Assembly (NCBI GenBank): GCA_035578155.1
Contig: JAPWDM010000017.1
Span: 3,186,001 to 3,250,000 of the forward strand
DNA length: 64,000 nucleotides
Reading direction: 5' to 3'
Source of the DNA: Brachynemurus nebulosus
Taxonomy: Eukaryota > Arthropoda > Insecta > Neuroptera > Myrmeleontidae
In this document: positions 42,248 to 51,775 of the stretch, one piece after another
How positions within the stretch are numbered: the stretch's first letter is position 1
How the letters are laid out: each line of letters starts with the position of its first letter
Notes under the pieces: generated by a model
Told to the model about the DNA's origin: nothing
Database searches by the model: none
Seen by the model: the letters and a program-made list of their open reading frames with translations, nothing else
Made by a program: the position numbers and the translations under genes

Positions 42248-43030
42248 CTGGTTCACACGACACCGAATCGGTATTTTTTCCGAATCGGTTTTTTTACTGT
42301 ATGCTTCAGTGGCATATGTATTTCAATGTGTACGTTCACACGATACGGACAAAACCGTACACAGTAAAAAAACCGATTCGGAGATTTTTGATATTCGGTT
42401 TTGTCACCGAATTCCGAATACAGTAAAACAGTAAAAAATTCGAATCGGTTGCTAGTAGCGCGTGTATTTTATATGCAAGTGTTCAGACGATACAATATTT
42501 TTTACTGTTTTGTGCTGCTTCAGGTACAGGCTTGTCATATTTTATATTCATGCAATCGTGTATTATTTTAATAAAACAGATGTATTATGAACAATTAACA
42601 GTATTAATACTAAAATTTTAGTAATTTTAGTAGAATAAAGACATGTTATATGAGACAAAACATTAAAAATATGTAAAGAAAATGATTTGAAAGTATTAAA
42701 ATGGAGAGAAATATGTGTTATTTTAAAGAGAGATTTCCAGAAATCATTGTTTAATAATAATAATTAACGAATATTGTCAATACTACTATTGCTTTTTTGG
42801 ATTAGTGACGGTCCCAATTAGAGCAGGCTCCTATAGTTAGCGAGTATACGGAGTATAGGTACTCCATAATTTAATGGCAGCATGTACGGCATGTACTATA
42901 TATATGTACATGTATGTATGGACTCGGTAAAATAACTGATATACAGGGAAAAAAACTTGCCGTGTGAACACTACGTCCGATTCGCACCGATTCGGAAAAA
43001 ATACCAATTCGGTGTCGTGTGAACGAGGCC
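42248..43030. mobile_element. MITE with CCGAATCGG repeats (783 bp)
   Basis: Ends CTGGTTCACACGACACCGAA and, in complement, GGCCTCGTTCACACGACACC; TAAGAG on both sides (42242-42247, 43031-43036). Inside the left end, ACCGAATCGGTTTTTTTACT is mirrored at 42362-42382, forming a second hairpin of about 100 nt. No coding capacity; the 6-bp repeat does not decide the superfamily. Confidence 0.75.
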
Positions 43031-43169
43031 TAAGAGATAGAAAATATGTTATATACGTGCACGGTGTTTACTTTGTATTGGCGCGCTAAACTGTGTATGT
43101 CTGCGTAATCTAAGATAGTGGTGGCCGTCACGTGACCGTATTCGCATACGTATGTGTAATATCACAACG

Positions 43170-44017
43170 CTATGTGTGGGGATGTAACAGTGTCAACACA
43201 ACCAACATAACAATCCATCCATTGTCACAGGTTTCTACATGTTTAGACAGTATTATAATATTTAATATCTCAACGATCTCAGCCAATCTACGTGAGGTGT
43301 GTTGTTTAGGCAACAAGTACCTATGTGTGGGGTCCGTCCCTTCAAATTCAGTAAGCGCTGTGTTAAATTCCAGTTCGATCTTTTGCAGTAGGGTGTCATT
43401 TACTGCTGTCTCATGGTGGTCAGGCTCATTCTCGACAAGTTGTTGAGTGTCGTTTTGTGTGGGGCTCTCCATTTCTGGTGGGCCGTCGTCCTGACTTTCT
43501 TCATTTTGAGCAAATTGATGTGCGACTTGTGTTTTAATCGTGTTTATGAGGGAGGAAGGGATAAGGTTATTGGTAAAATGACACGTTTTTGGTGTGCCAG
43601 TCTCTGTTCAGTGACGCGACTAAGGTGAGGGTAGGTGCGCGCGAACTCTTGATGTAATTTCGTACGGTAACCAGTTTTGTCCGTTTCAAGTCTAGTAACT
43701 TGGAAGTATGTGCGTACGATGAATTCATTCAGTTCATCTGTCCATTGCATACGCACACGCTTCTTACCAGCTTTAGTGGTCCCCAAAGAATGCTCCGAGG
43801 AAACACTTAAAGTCGGCTGAGCCAAAGGTGTTGGGGGCTCTGTAAGTAGGGCAGTAGTATTTTGGCTGAAGGTGTTATTACAGCTGACAGGTGGCTGCCT
43901 AGAACCCAGCCTGTCGTCACCGCGATCTAAACTGTCACATTCAGTGGTGACCCTGATGCGCCCGGTCGCTCCACCGGCAGCGGCATTTTTCCGAGACTTC
44001 TTTTTTGTAGGCTCCAT
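43170..44017 (-). pseudogene. N-terminal part of a Dong/R4-like retrotransposon ORF
   Basis: From ATG at 44017 the minus strand reads MEPTKKKSRKNAAAGGATGR, a low-complexity linker, then KKRVRMQWTDELNEFIVRTY and YRTKLHQEFARTYPHLSRVT with EQRLAHQKR. This Myb-like 'WTxELNxFIxRxYxxxTxLE' DNA-binding region is, as I recall, found N-terminal of the RT in such site-specific retrotransposon proteins. One frameshift near 43580 (ATTTTACCAATAAC) switches to the frame carrying QVAHQFAQNEESQDD and EFEGTDPTHRYLLPKQHTSR. Similarity stops near 43240, before any RT. The family name is inferred from the adjacent (TAA)n target and architecture. Confidence 0.5.
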
Positions 44018-44108
44018 CCTAATGGGTTGTCCTTTTAGTCGCCTTTTACGACAAGCAGGACTTACTGTGGGGAAATTCTGCAAAGTGAAGCCCCCACCCA
44101 CAGGGCGT
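44018..44108 (-). other. leader of the Dong/R4-like element
   Basis: Starts right after (TAA)n with GCCCTGTGGGTGGGGGCTTC, contains a small hairpin GTCG-TAAAAGG-CGAC (44038-44052) and ends at the ATG. It opens without stops in the downstream frame. Probably the 5' UTR of the element. Confidence 0.4.
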
Positions 44109-44125
44109 TTATTATTATTATTATT
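44109..44125. repeat. (TAA)n remnant at LINE-A 3' junction
   Basis: Five to six ATT/TAA units between the poly(A) of LINE-A and the Dong/R4-like leader. The longer array at 53418-53505 lies at the other side of the LINE-A/LINE-A-NA block, so both are likely parts of one split microsatellite. Confidence 0.8.
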
Positions 44126-44135
44126 TTTTTTTTTT

Positions 44136-44911
44136 GATTAAAATTGGGGTACTGCTGCCGGTGGATGGCGCGGTCAGCAGCACCCGGCGGCATCGCCAAC
44201 TAAGGGCATGCGCCGCCAAACACGATATAAATAAAAACAACACATAAAGACAGGGACACATAAATGCACTAGACAACGGACAAACATACACATAATAAAA
44301 TCCATCGATGGGCCCTGCCATCCCAGGGCTTAAAAAGAGCGGACAGTCCTTGGTGACGGTACGATAAGTACTAGACAGAGCGTCCGGTCACCAAGGTCTG
44401 GAAGCCATCGCTGGAACTCCCTCCGAGGTGCAAAAGGCCTCGGAGTGGAGAAACCTGACTAGACAAAACACAAAGACTAGAAAAAATATCACAAATCGTA
44501 TCACAGATAATACTTATTGCGTCACTGGGTGGCCACAGGCCGACCGGGTTAAAACAATACCACTGTAGAGCCATAACAACTGGTCCACAGCGGCATAACA
44601 AAATATCACAGAAAGAAGAAACAAATGATGTACCACCTCGATGTAAAAGGCCCTCGGTAGTACATCGGTAAAACACAATAACAAAACGGAAAACATGTAT
44701 AAATAACAACAGTACCACTAAGGGTGTAAAAGCCCATAGTGGCATAACAAAAGACTAAAAGTACCCTGCCAGACCAGCTGGAACAGGGTATCGTTAATAA
44801 ATAAGACACTCACATAAATCATTTTAAACACATAAAATAAAATGCTGAAGATAAAATTTACTGTCGGGGGAGAATCAAGAGACGACTTATAAAATCAGAG
44901 ATGGTATGCCC
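44136..44911 (-). other. LINE-A 3' UTR: train of RNA hairpins
   Basis: Successive stems on the minus strand: TACCCTG/CAGGGTA (44762-44790), CCACTATGGG/CCCTTAGTGG (44715-44742), GATGTACTACC/GGTGGTACATC (44627-44666), H4 (44560-44593), CTCCGAGG/CCTCGGAG (44406-44436), H7 (44351-44400), GCCCTG/CAGGGC, and the GGCGGC..GCCGCC and CTGCTG..CAGCAG stems next to the poly(A). Spacers repeat TGTTATG and TGTGATA. Copies at 1-530 and 51784-52330 keep the stems. Confidence 0.75.
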
Positions 44912-47900
44912 CTAAAGCCTCTGAAGAAGATGCGAATTGCGGAGAAATTCCAGCATCTTTCTTTCAGAGGCAGCATCATAAGCAAGAGCTTCGGCTACAC
45001 TATCTGGGAGCTGCAGCCTTTGGCGCAATGGCTCAAGGGCTACACATTCCTCAAGTATATGCCTCACGGACAGCGCCGTCCCGCAGGCGGCGCACCTTGG
45101 CTGATCCTCACCGGCGAGAAGATGACGGTGTGTTAACGCCGTGTGGCCCAAGCGTAAACGCGTCAGGGCCACACTCTCTCGCCGGCTCAGATTTACAGGT
45201 GCCGGAGTTCTTCGGACCTCAGGTTTCACCTGTCTGAGCTTAGCCGTGAGGTTGTTCCACTCACGTTGCCATTTCTGATCGATCGCGGATCTAATGCACA
45301 CTCTCAGATCCTCTGGCCGTATGGCAATGTCCTGTGGCTCACCGACTTCGGCTGCATGACGTGCTGCCTGGTCGTCGAGTCCATTGTTAGGTATCCCCAC
45401 ATGTCCGGGAATCCAAAAGAAGGTGATAGACTTTTGGCGGAGCATGTAGAGACACGTTCGGATGTTCTGCACCAGTGGATCGATTGTATGAGAGTGGCAG
45501 ATCGCTTGCAACGCGCTCAACGAGTCGGAACAAATAAGGAATGCGCTGTCTTCGGATGTTTGACAGAATCGCAGGGCTTGCAAAATAGCAAATAGTTCTG
45601 CAGTATACACAGTGGCCTGGGGAGGAAGTGACCAAGCGTGAGGATCGTCACGAATGACGATGGCACTTCCAACACCCGTAGCTGTTTTGGAACCATCTGT
45701 GTATATGCAGAGAGAGTCGAGTTCGCTAATGATCTCATAAAAGCGGGATCGATATTCGAATGAACTGGTCTCCTCCTTGTTGAGACCAGTCAGGTCGAAA
45801 CGACACCTTATGTTAGGGATCAGCCAAGGAGGTACTTCCATAGGACGTTTGGGAAGTACCTTGGCGAACTGTAAGTGTAGACTCTCTAATAACTCCTGCG
45901 TTCGAACGGCCACTGGTCGACTTATGGTGGGACGTCGACCGTAGAGCCCCTGTAAACGGTATCTGAATAGAGTCGGGTGATTGATATGCGTAGGTGTTGC
46001 ATATACCCCCGCTGCATAATTGAGCAAGAGACGCTCACGTCTCAGTCGCAGCGGAGGGAGACCCGACTCTACGCAGAGGCTCATAGAAGGGCTCGTTCGA
46101 AATGCTCCCGTAGCCAGTCGTATGCCTGCATGGTGAACAGGATCTAGGAGTAAGAGCGCAGACGCCCGGGCCGAGGAGTAAGCAATGCTGCCGTAATCAA
46201 TCCTAGTCAGAACTAGCGATTGATACAGGCGAAGCAACGACTCCCGGCCCGCACCCCACGATGCACCAGCCAAGCACTTAAGCATGTTTATTGTCCTGCG
46301 ACAACTCGCAGCTAAGGCTTGGAGGTGTGGGCGCCACGTAAGTTGTTTGTCAAATATAAGTCCTAGAAACCTGACGCTATCAACGCACTGAAGGTTGGAT
46401 CCTTTTAAAGTGAGGACAGGATCCGGATGTGCGTTGCGCTTTCTGCAGAAGTGAACCACCGATGTTTTTTGTGGTGAGAAACGAAAACCAAGAGCTTCTG
46501 CAGAAATCACCACTTCGTTGATGCCTTGTTGCAGCCGTTGTTGGATATCCTCGATAGAATCGGCTGCATAGAAGATTGTGAGGTCATCAACGTACAAGCA
46601 ACGACGAATTGGGGCTGAAGCTGCAATATGACTGACTGCGATAGAAAATAAGATGACACTAATGGTGGAGCCTTGAGGGACACCATTCTCCTGGGAGTGG
46701 GCCTCAGACTCAGTGTCACCTACCCGGACACGAAAAGAACGGTCAGTCAGAAAACTTTTTACGAACTGAGGGAGGTTACCTCTTAAACCCCAGTCGTGCA
46801 GCTTCTTGAGAATGCCATACCTCCAGGTCATATCATAAGCTTTCTCCAAATCGAAAAACACAGCCACAAGGTGTTTTCGTTGGAGAAACGCGTCTTGAAT
46901 GGCATTCTCGAGGCGAACAAGATGGTCCGTAGTCGAATGGTATCGGCGGAACCCACATTGATGTTTAGGTATAAGGTTGTGGGATTCCAGCCACCAGACG
47001 AGACGGTTGTTCACCATTTTTTCCAATAACTTGCTGAAACAGCAAGTCAAGGACATTGGACGGTAGCTAGATAGTTGCGATGAATCTTTACCCTCTTTCA
47101 GAAGCGGAATGATGGTAGCTTCCCGCCACTGCGGAGGGTAAACGCCTTGCCTAAAAATTTCGTTGTAAAGATCCAGTAACCTACACTTACCAGGATAAGG
47201 CAGGTTCCGGATCATGGCGTAGGGGATCTCATCAGGTCCAGGGGAGGTGTCCCCAGATCCCCGAAGCGCCTCCAGTAATTCTTGCATAGAAAACGGTTGG
47301 TTATACTGGAGGGATTCATCTGAGAAAAACTCAAGATCATTTTGTTCATGTTCGATCTTGATCCGCAGGAAGTCCGGGTCATAATTCTGGGAGCCACTGA
47401 CGCGCTCAAAGTGCTCAGCTAAGCAATTAGCTATTCCTGTGCGTTCAGTGATGTTCCGACCGTCGACGACGAGAAGGGAGGGCATTGGTGAACGGGAGGA
47501 TTTCCCTGTAATGGCCCTCACTCTTCTCCATACCTCTGAGGTTGTTGTTGAGGTATTAATGGCCGAAACATATTGCTCCCATGATAGCCTTTTCTGTTCT
47601 TTAATTGTGCGTTTACAGCGTGCTTGCGCACGCTTGTAGGCTATCACATTTTCCTGCGTGGGGCGACGTCTGAGTTCGTGGTACGCCCGCTTTTTCTCGG
47701 CAACTGCTACTCTCACGACTTCATTCCACCATGGTACATGACGTTTGGGTGGAATGCTGGACGACTTTGGTATACTCTGATATGCTGCTTCAATGACACT
47801 GGAGGACATTTTCTCCACATCATCTTCTACGGCTCCAGTCAGCTGGGGTGTACGGAATGAATTAGCGTACATTTCCCAATCAGCTTGACGGAGACGCCAT

Positions 47901-48177
47901 CTCGGCGAAGATGATTGTGGAGTCATCGGCGTGGTACTTTTCAATATAATGGGAATATGGTCACTACCGTATGAATCAGACGCCAGCGTCCATTCATAAC
48001 GGTGTGCCATGACCGGTGAGCCAAGTGATAAGTCGATAGCCGACAGCTCACCGGTTCTTGCATTGATGAAAGTACCTTGACCGGTATTCAACAAGACCGC
48101 TTCAGACTCGTCTAGAAACCGTTCTATGAGTCTTCCACGGGCGTCTCTTGTGCTACAGCCCCACATGGGGTTGTGAG

Positions 48178-48190
48178 CATTAAAATCTCC
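48178..48190. repeat. 13-bp direct repeat left of the insert (target duplication)
   Basis: CATTAAAATCTCC here and again at 48643-48655. In sense it is GGAGATTTTAATG, the codons of the GDFN motif, so one copy belongs to ORF2 and the other was created by the insertion. Confidence 0.9.
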
Positions 48191-48642
48191 GCAAACGAAA
48201 AGGGGTAACCCTCCCCAATCAAAAAAAGGGAAACATCGCGGGACTCCATTACAGTTGGAATCCCCAAGATTGCAAGGTGTCAGTTACACGAAGTTTCTTG
48301 TTATAAAGCCAAAGGAAGGTGACTTTAGTAAGATCAGTCCCTTCCTCTTGGCTAAGTTAGTGAAGGATGGAATTGGGCAGGTTAAAGATGCCAAACTATC
48401 GGGCAATGGGTTGCTCGTAGAGGCATTCTCACCGGCACAATCCAAAAAAATACAAAGTCTTAAAGTATTAGGACAGTACGCGGTAGACGTGATGCCCCAT
48501 GGTGTATTAAAAAGATGCCAAACTATCGGGCAATGGGTTGCTCGTAGAGGCATTCTCACCGGCACAATCCAAAAAAATACAAAGTCTTAAAGTATTAGGA
48601 CAGTACGCGGTAGACGTGATGCCCCATGGTGTATTAAATTAA
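48191..48642 (+). mobile_element. 452-bp inverted ORF1 fragment inserted in ORF2
   Basis: Plus-strand sequence is a copy of the sense strand of ORF1: 48191 onward corresponds to the complement of 50517 down to 50195, so it is inverted relative to its host element. It contains a 127-bp tandem duplication and an A7 run where the resident ORF1 has A6. It is not a gene of its own although a 111-codon frame (48255-48590) runs through it. Confidence 0.95.
48384..48637 (+). repeat. 127-bp tandem duplication inside the insert
   Basis: 48384-48510 and 48511-48637 are the same sequence (AAAGATGCCAAACTATCGGG ... GGTGTATTAA). ORF1 at 50195-50330 has only one copy, so the duplication arose during or after insertion. 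Confidence 0.95.
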
Positions 48643-48655
48643 CATTAAAATCTCC
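48643..48655. repeat. 13-bp direct repeat right of the insert
   Basis: Second copy of CATTAAAATCTCC (see 48178). Confidence 0.9.
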
Positions 48656-49076
48656 TAGTAACAAAAATGGACGTGGTAACTGTAAGGTAAGCTCGGTCAA
48701 ATCTTCGACGTTCCAGTCGAAATCTGGTAGGTAGACCGAGCATACTGTGAACTGGGGCGGTTTTAAAAATTGTACTGCAATAGCTTGTAGGGGGCTGTTT
48801 AACGGGTGGTCCCGGAAAGGAACGCCATCTTTAATGATGATGGCAACACCGCCCCCCGCCCTGATGTCCGGCTGTACGTCGTGCCGGCGGATTTTGTGGT
48901 ATTTGATGGTAAATTGTTCCGCCGGCCGTAAATGTGTCTCTTGTAGGCACACGCACATAGGCGTGTGCTCAGCCAGAAGCATCTGCAATTCACAGTAATG
49001 GTGCTTAACACCATTACAGTTCCACTGTACGATAGCCATTTCTGTTACTACTTGGGTTGCTCCCTAGGAAGTGTGG

Positions 49077-50675
49077 CTACTTCCTAGGTTTCCCCTTTGG
49101 CCAGCCTTTTTTTCTTTTTATCACTTTCACCTCGGCGTCCGAATTGTCAGATTCTGCTGCCGAGGTGTTGGTATAAGCGTCGGTCGTCGGGCGCTTAGTA
49201 CCCGTACGAACCGACGCAGTCGTACTTTCCGAGTCGCTCATCGGTATTTGGTTAGAGCGACTCGGGAGGGGGGTGACCGGGCGTTCGGGTGTGCCCGGTC
49301 GAGACGGCCGCTGTGGTAGTGGGGCCGTCACTGGTGGGGGCGGAATGAATTCCGCCTCCGATGTTGAGGTGGCAGATCCCTTTTTGGGGGACCGTTGTTC
49401 AGCCACCTCTTTTCCCCCCTCACTGTAGCGCCTTTTTGGCGGTGACTTCTTCGGTGACGTCTTCTTTTTGGGTGGTTGTAATCACCCTTTTGGTCTCAGG
49501 GACCTTGGCTGACACTGCGGCTGGTGTGGGGGTAGATCCAGCTACACCCACAGAGCGCATGAGACACTCTTGCATTTTCTGCATATTCACCTGCATTTGT
49601 CTCATGGCTTCCTTTATTTCTCGAATTTCGCTTGTTTTCTCAGCCGCTGTAGGGGCGGGGGCCGCAACAGCGCGTGCATAACCTTCGAGAGCTGAGCGAC
49701 GAGGCGTATTGCCTAAAAGCTTCCGTCTTGCCTCTGGATAGGTTAACCTCTCCAGGGCTCTCAACTCTTGAATCGCGGATTCTTGTTTAAAAATGGGGCA
49801 ATTCCTCGACTTGGCCGAGTGATTACCCCCACAGTTGATACATTTGATTGGCTCGTCACATGGTCGTCCTTCATGTAACGGCCTTCCGCACACGCAAATC
49901 TGCTGCTCTATATTACATCTTTGTGAGACGTGGCCGTACCTTTGGCATTTATAACACCTCATTGGTGCTGGGATGTACGGGCGCACGTCCACTTTATTGA
50001 AAAGGCCCAGGATCACTTCTTTCGGTAGAGTGACCCTGTTAAATGTTAGAAGAATTAAGGGGGACTCAGGATGTTTGTTCCCCCTGTTGTACTTTAGCCT
50101 TTTCGCTTCTATTACCCCCTGTGGAGACATCTCCGACACTATCTCTTCCAGGGTACAGTACGCTAAAGACGGATGCATAATGACGCCACTGGAGTAATTT
50201 AATACACCATGGGGCATCACGTCTACCGCGTACTGTCCTAATACTTTAAGACTTTGTATTTTTTTGGATTGTGCCGGTGAGAATGCCTCTACGAGCAACC
50301 CATTGCCCGATAGTTTGGCATCTTTAACCTGCCCAATTCCATCCTTCACTAACTTAGCCAAGAGGAAGGGACTGATCTTACTAAAGTCACCTTCCTTTGG
50401 CTTTATAACAAGAAACTTCGTGTAACTGACACCTTGCAATCTTGGGGATTCCAACTGTAATGGAGTCCCGCGATGTTTCCCTTTTTTGATTGGGGAGGGT
50501 TACCCCTTTTCGTTTGCGTACTCACTCCACTGGGTTGTGGAGCAGGTACCGTAGACGCAGTAGCGGGACCAGCCACGCTACTTTGGCTCACGCCAGATGA
50601 CGGCGGCGGAGCTTGGTTCGCGTCCGGTTTGGGGGGCCCGGACTCGCCCGAAGAGATATTATTTTTAACTTCCAT
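49077..50675 (-). pseudogene. LINE-A ORF1: gag-like RNA-binding protein with three zinc knuckles
   Basis: Starts ATG at 50675 (MEVKNNISSGESGPPKPDAN), a Pro/Ser/Gln-rich N-terminus. At an A6 run (50482-50488) the frame shifts; the following frame carries PRLQGVSYTKFLVIKPKEGD and an RRM/gag-like region, then CYKCQRYGHVSQRC, CVCGRPLHEGRPC and CINCGGNHSAKSRNC (about 49815-49955), the zinc knuckles of LINE ORF1 proteins that bind RNA. A second shift near 49470 (ACCACCCAAAAAG) leads into a Lys/Ser/Pro-rich tail (PKKSPPKRRYSEGG ... KRKKGWPKGKPRK) ending at TAG 49077. About 530 residues in total. The internal copy at 48191 has A7 and stays in frame at the first site, so that shift is probably a one-base loss. 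Confidence 0.85.
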
Positions 50676-51761
50676 ACACAAATGAAAACAAAACCCCCAC
50701 TCCGCTCCCCACCCTCCACGGAGCCTCATAAGGGACGTGGGACTCCCACGCCAGGGATACGGAAATGAGGGGCCCTAGGGACGAAGCCCATTACCCCAGT
50801 GACACACACGACTCCGGGGCGCTCGAAGTTACTGCGGCCGGTGCATAACCGCAGCCACGCTCTATGCCTGAAGCCAGGGCCAAAGTGACGTGTTGTTCCG
50901 CCGTACTCGCAAGTAACGGCTTCCCTCAGTCACCAGGATCCCCTTTTCCAGGCAACGCCGCTAAGCCACACACGAGCTAGTGTGGGTCCCGAAGATGACT
51001 TGAAGTTGGGACAACAAAGAAGAACGAAAACAAAACAAAACCAAAAACAAAAGGGAAAGAAAAGATAAAAGAAAATCTGAAACAAAAAGAAATAAAAATA
51101 ACGAAAACAAAAAACAGTAAAAACGAAAAGAAATAAAAAGATAGGTTGAAAAAAATGAACTGTCGATCCGACACCTTTCGTGAAAACGGTGGTACCTCGA
51201 GAAGGAACGGTGCCGATCTTGGGTAGTCAGAGGCTAATGGAATCCGAAGATTACTGTATTGCGCATAAACTACCCCTGGAACCCTTAGCCTTTGACAAGA
51301 AAGGAAATAACAACAAAGAATAACAACAAGAAAGGAAATAACAACAAAGAATAACAACAGATTATCACAGTCAATATATATCACAATTAACCCACTGCAT
51401 TTCTGAGGGCCTAAAACCGCCCAGGAATACAGTGGGGATCACAACAACACTGCTGGAGGACCTCCATGGGCCTCCAGTAGTAAAAAAAATACAAAAAATC
51501 ACAGTTCAAATATCACAGACAGCCCGTTACACCCCGAAAGTCCGAAATCATTCAGTGGTGCAACGAGTATACTAACAACACCTTTGGGAGCTCGAGGGCC
51601 CCCAGCGGCAAAAAAACACACAATGAACAAAAACAATAACAAACTTTGTGTTAAAATGATTTGTGTTCGTCTTATTTATTACCAAACCAGAGCCCCGTTT
51701 GCCTGCTAGCCAGCTAGCAGTTACCGCCGAGCACGACGAGGACGAGGGGTTGGATTTATGC
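50676..51761 (-). other. LINE-A 5' UTR with hairpins and a block shared with LINE-A-NA
   Basis: 51160-51290 is nearly identical to 53210-53345 of the neighbouring ORF-less copy (GGGTAGTCAGAGGCTAATGG in plus). Upstream lie hairpins CCCACTG/CAGTGGG (51391-51436) and ACTGCTGGAGG/CCTCCAGTAGT (51449-51481), each followed in sense by TGTTGTTGTGATC-like spacers. 51000-51150 is a long pyrimidine-rich strand bias (T/C-rich in sense). 50700-50960 is GC-rich. An internal promoter is likely but not located. Confidence 0.7.
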
Positions 51762-51775
51762 CCGGCTTGGTTATT

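Larger units (their letters stand above)
44912..49039 (-). pseudogene. LINE-A ORF2: endonuclease-RT-RNase H polyprotein, interrupted
   Basis: Starts ATG at 49039 (MAIVQWNCNGVKHHYCELQM), an AP-endonuclease domain with QETHL and LLLGDFN. There it is cut by the 452-bp insertion 48191-48642; the frame resumes at 48177 with WGCSTRDARGRL and SYGSDHIPI (second half of the endonuclease). RT follows: LSSYRPMSLTC, VFFDLEKAYD (motif A), NGVPQGSTISVILF (motif B), LYVDDLTIFY (motif C). RNase H has YTDGSKT, AELFAIL, CSDSLSA and a final Asp in GLDDQAARH. The end has LTRLRLGHTALTHRHLL and CAACGTALSVRHILEEC. Insert plus duplication is 465 nt, a multiple of three, so the frame is the same on both sides, and the uninterrupted protein would be about 1220 residues. 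Apart from the insert the frame is open throughout, suggesting recent activity. Confidence 0.92.
44126..51761 (-). mobile_element. LINE-A: near-full-length I-like non-LTR retrotransposon
   Basis: About 7.6 kb on the minus strand: 5' UTR (51761-50676), ORF1 with zinc knuckles, 37-nt spacer, ORF2 with apurinic-type endonuclease, RT, RNase H and C-terminal zinc motif, structured 3' UTR, then an A11 tail joined to (TAA)n. RNase H in ORF2 and three knuckles in ORF1 fit the I group of LINEs. Not functional as found: ORF1 has two frameshifts and ORF2 an insertion. The 5' boundary is defined only by the junction with (TAA)n in the reconstructed target of the neighbouring copy. Confidence 0.9.

Noticed and set aside
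43132..43446. Plus-strand 104-codon frame
   Set aside because: Antisense of the recognisable Dong/R4-like coding relic on the minus strand.
45028..45595. Plus-strand frames across LINE-A ORF2
   Set aside because: They are antisense shadows of the RNase H and C-terminal coding region.
48255..48590. 111-codon plus-strand frame
   Set aside because: It is the inserted antisense copy of LINE-A ORF1, not an independent gene.
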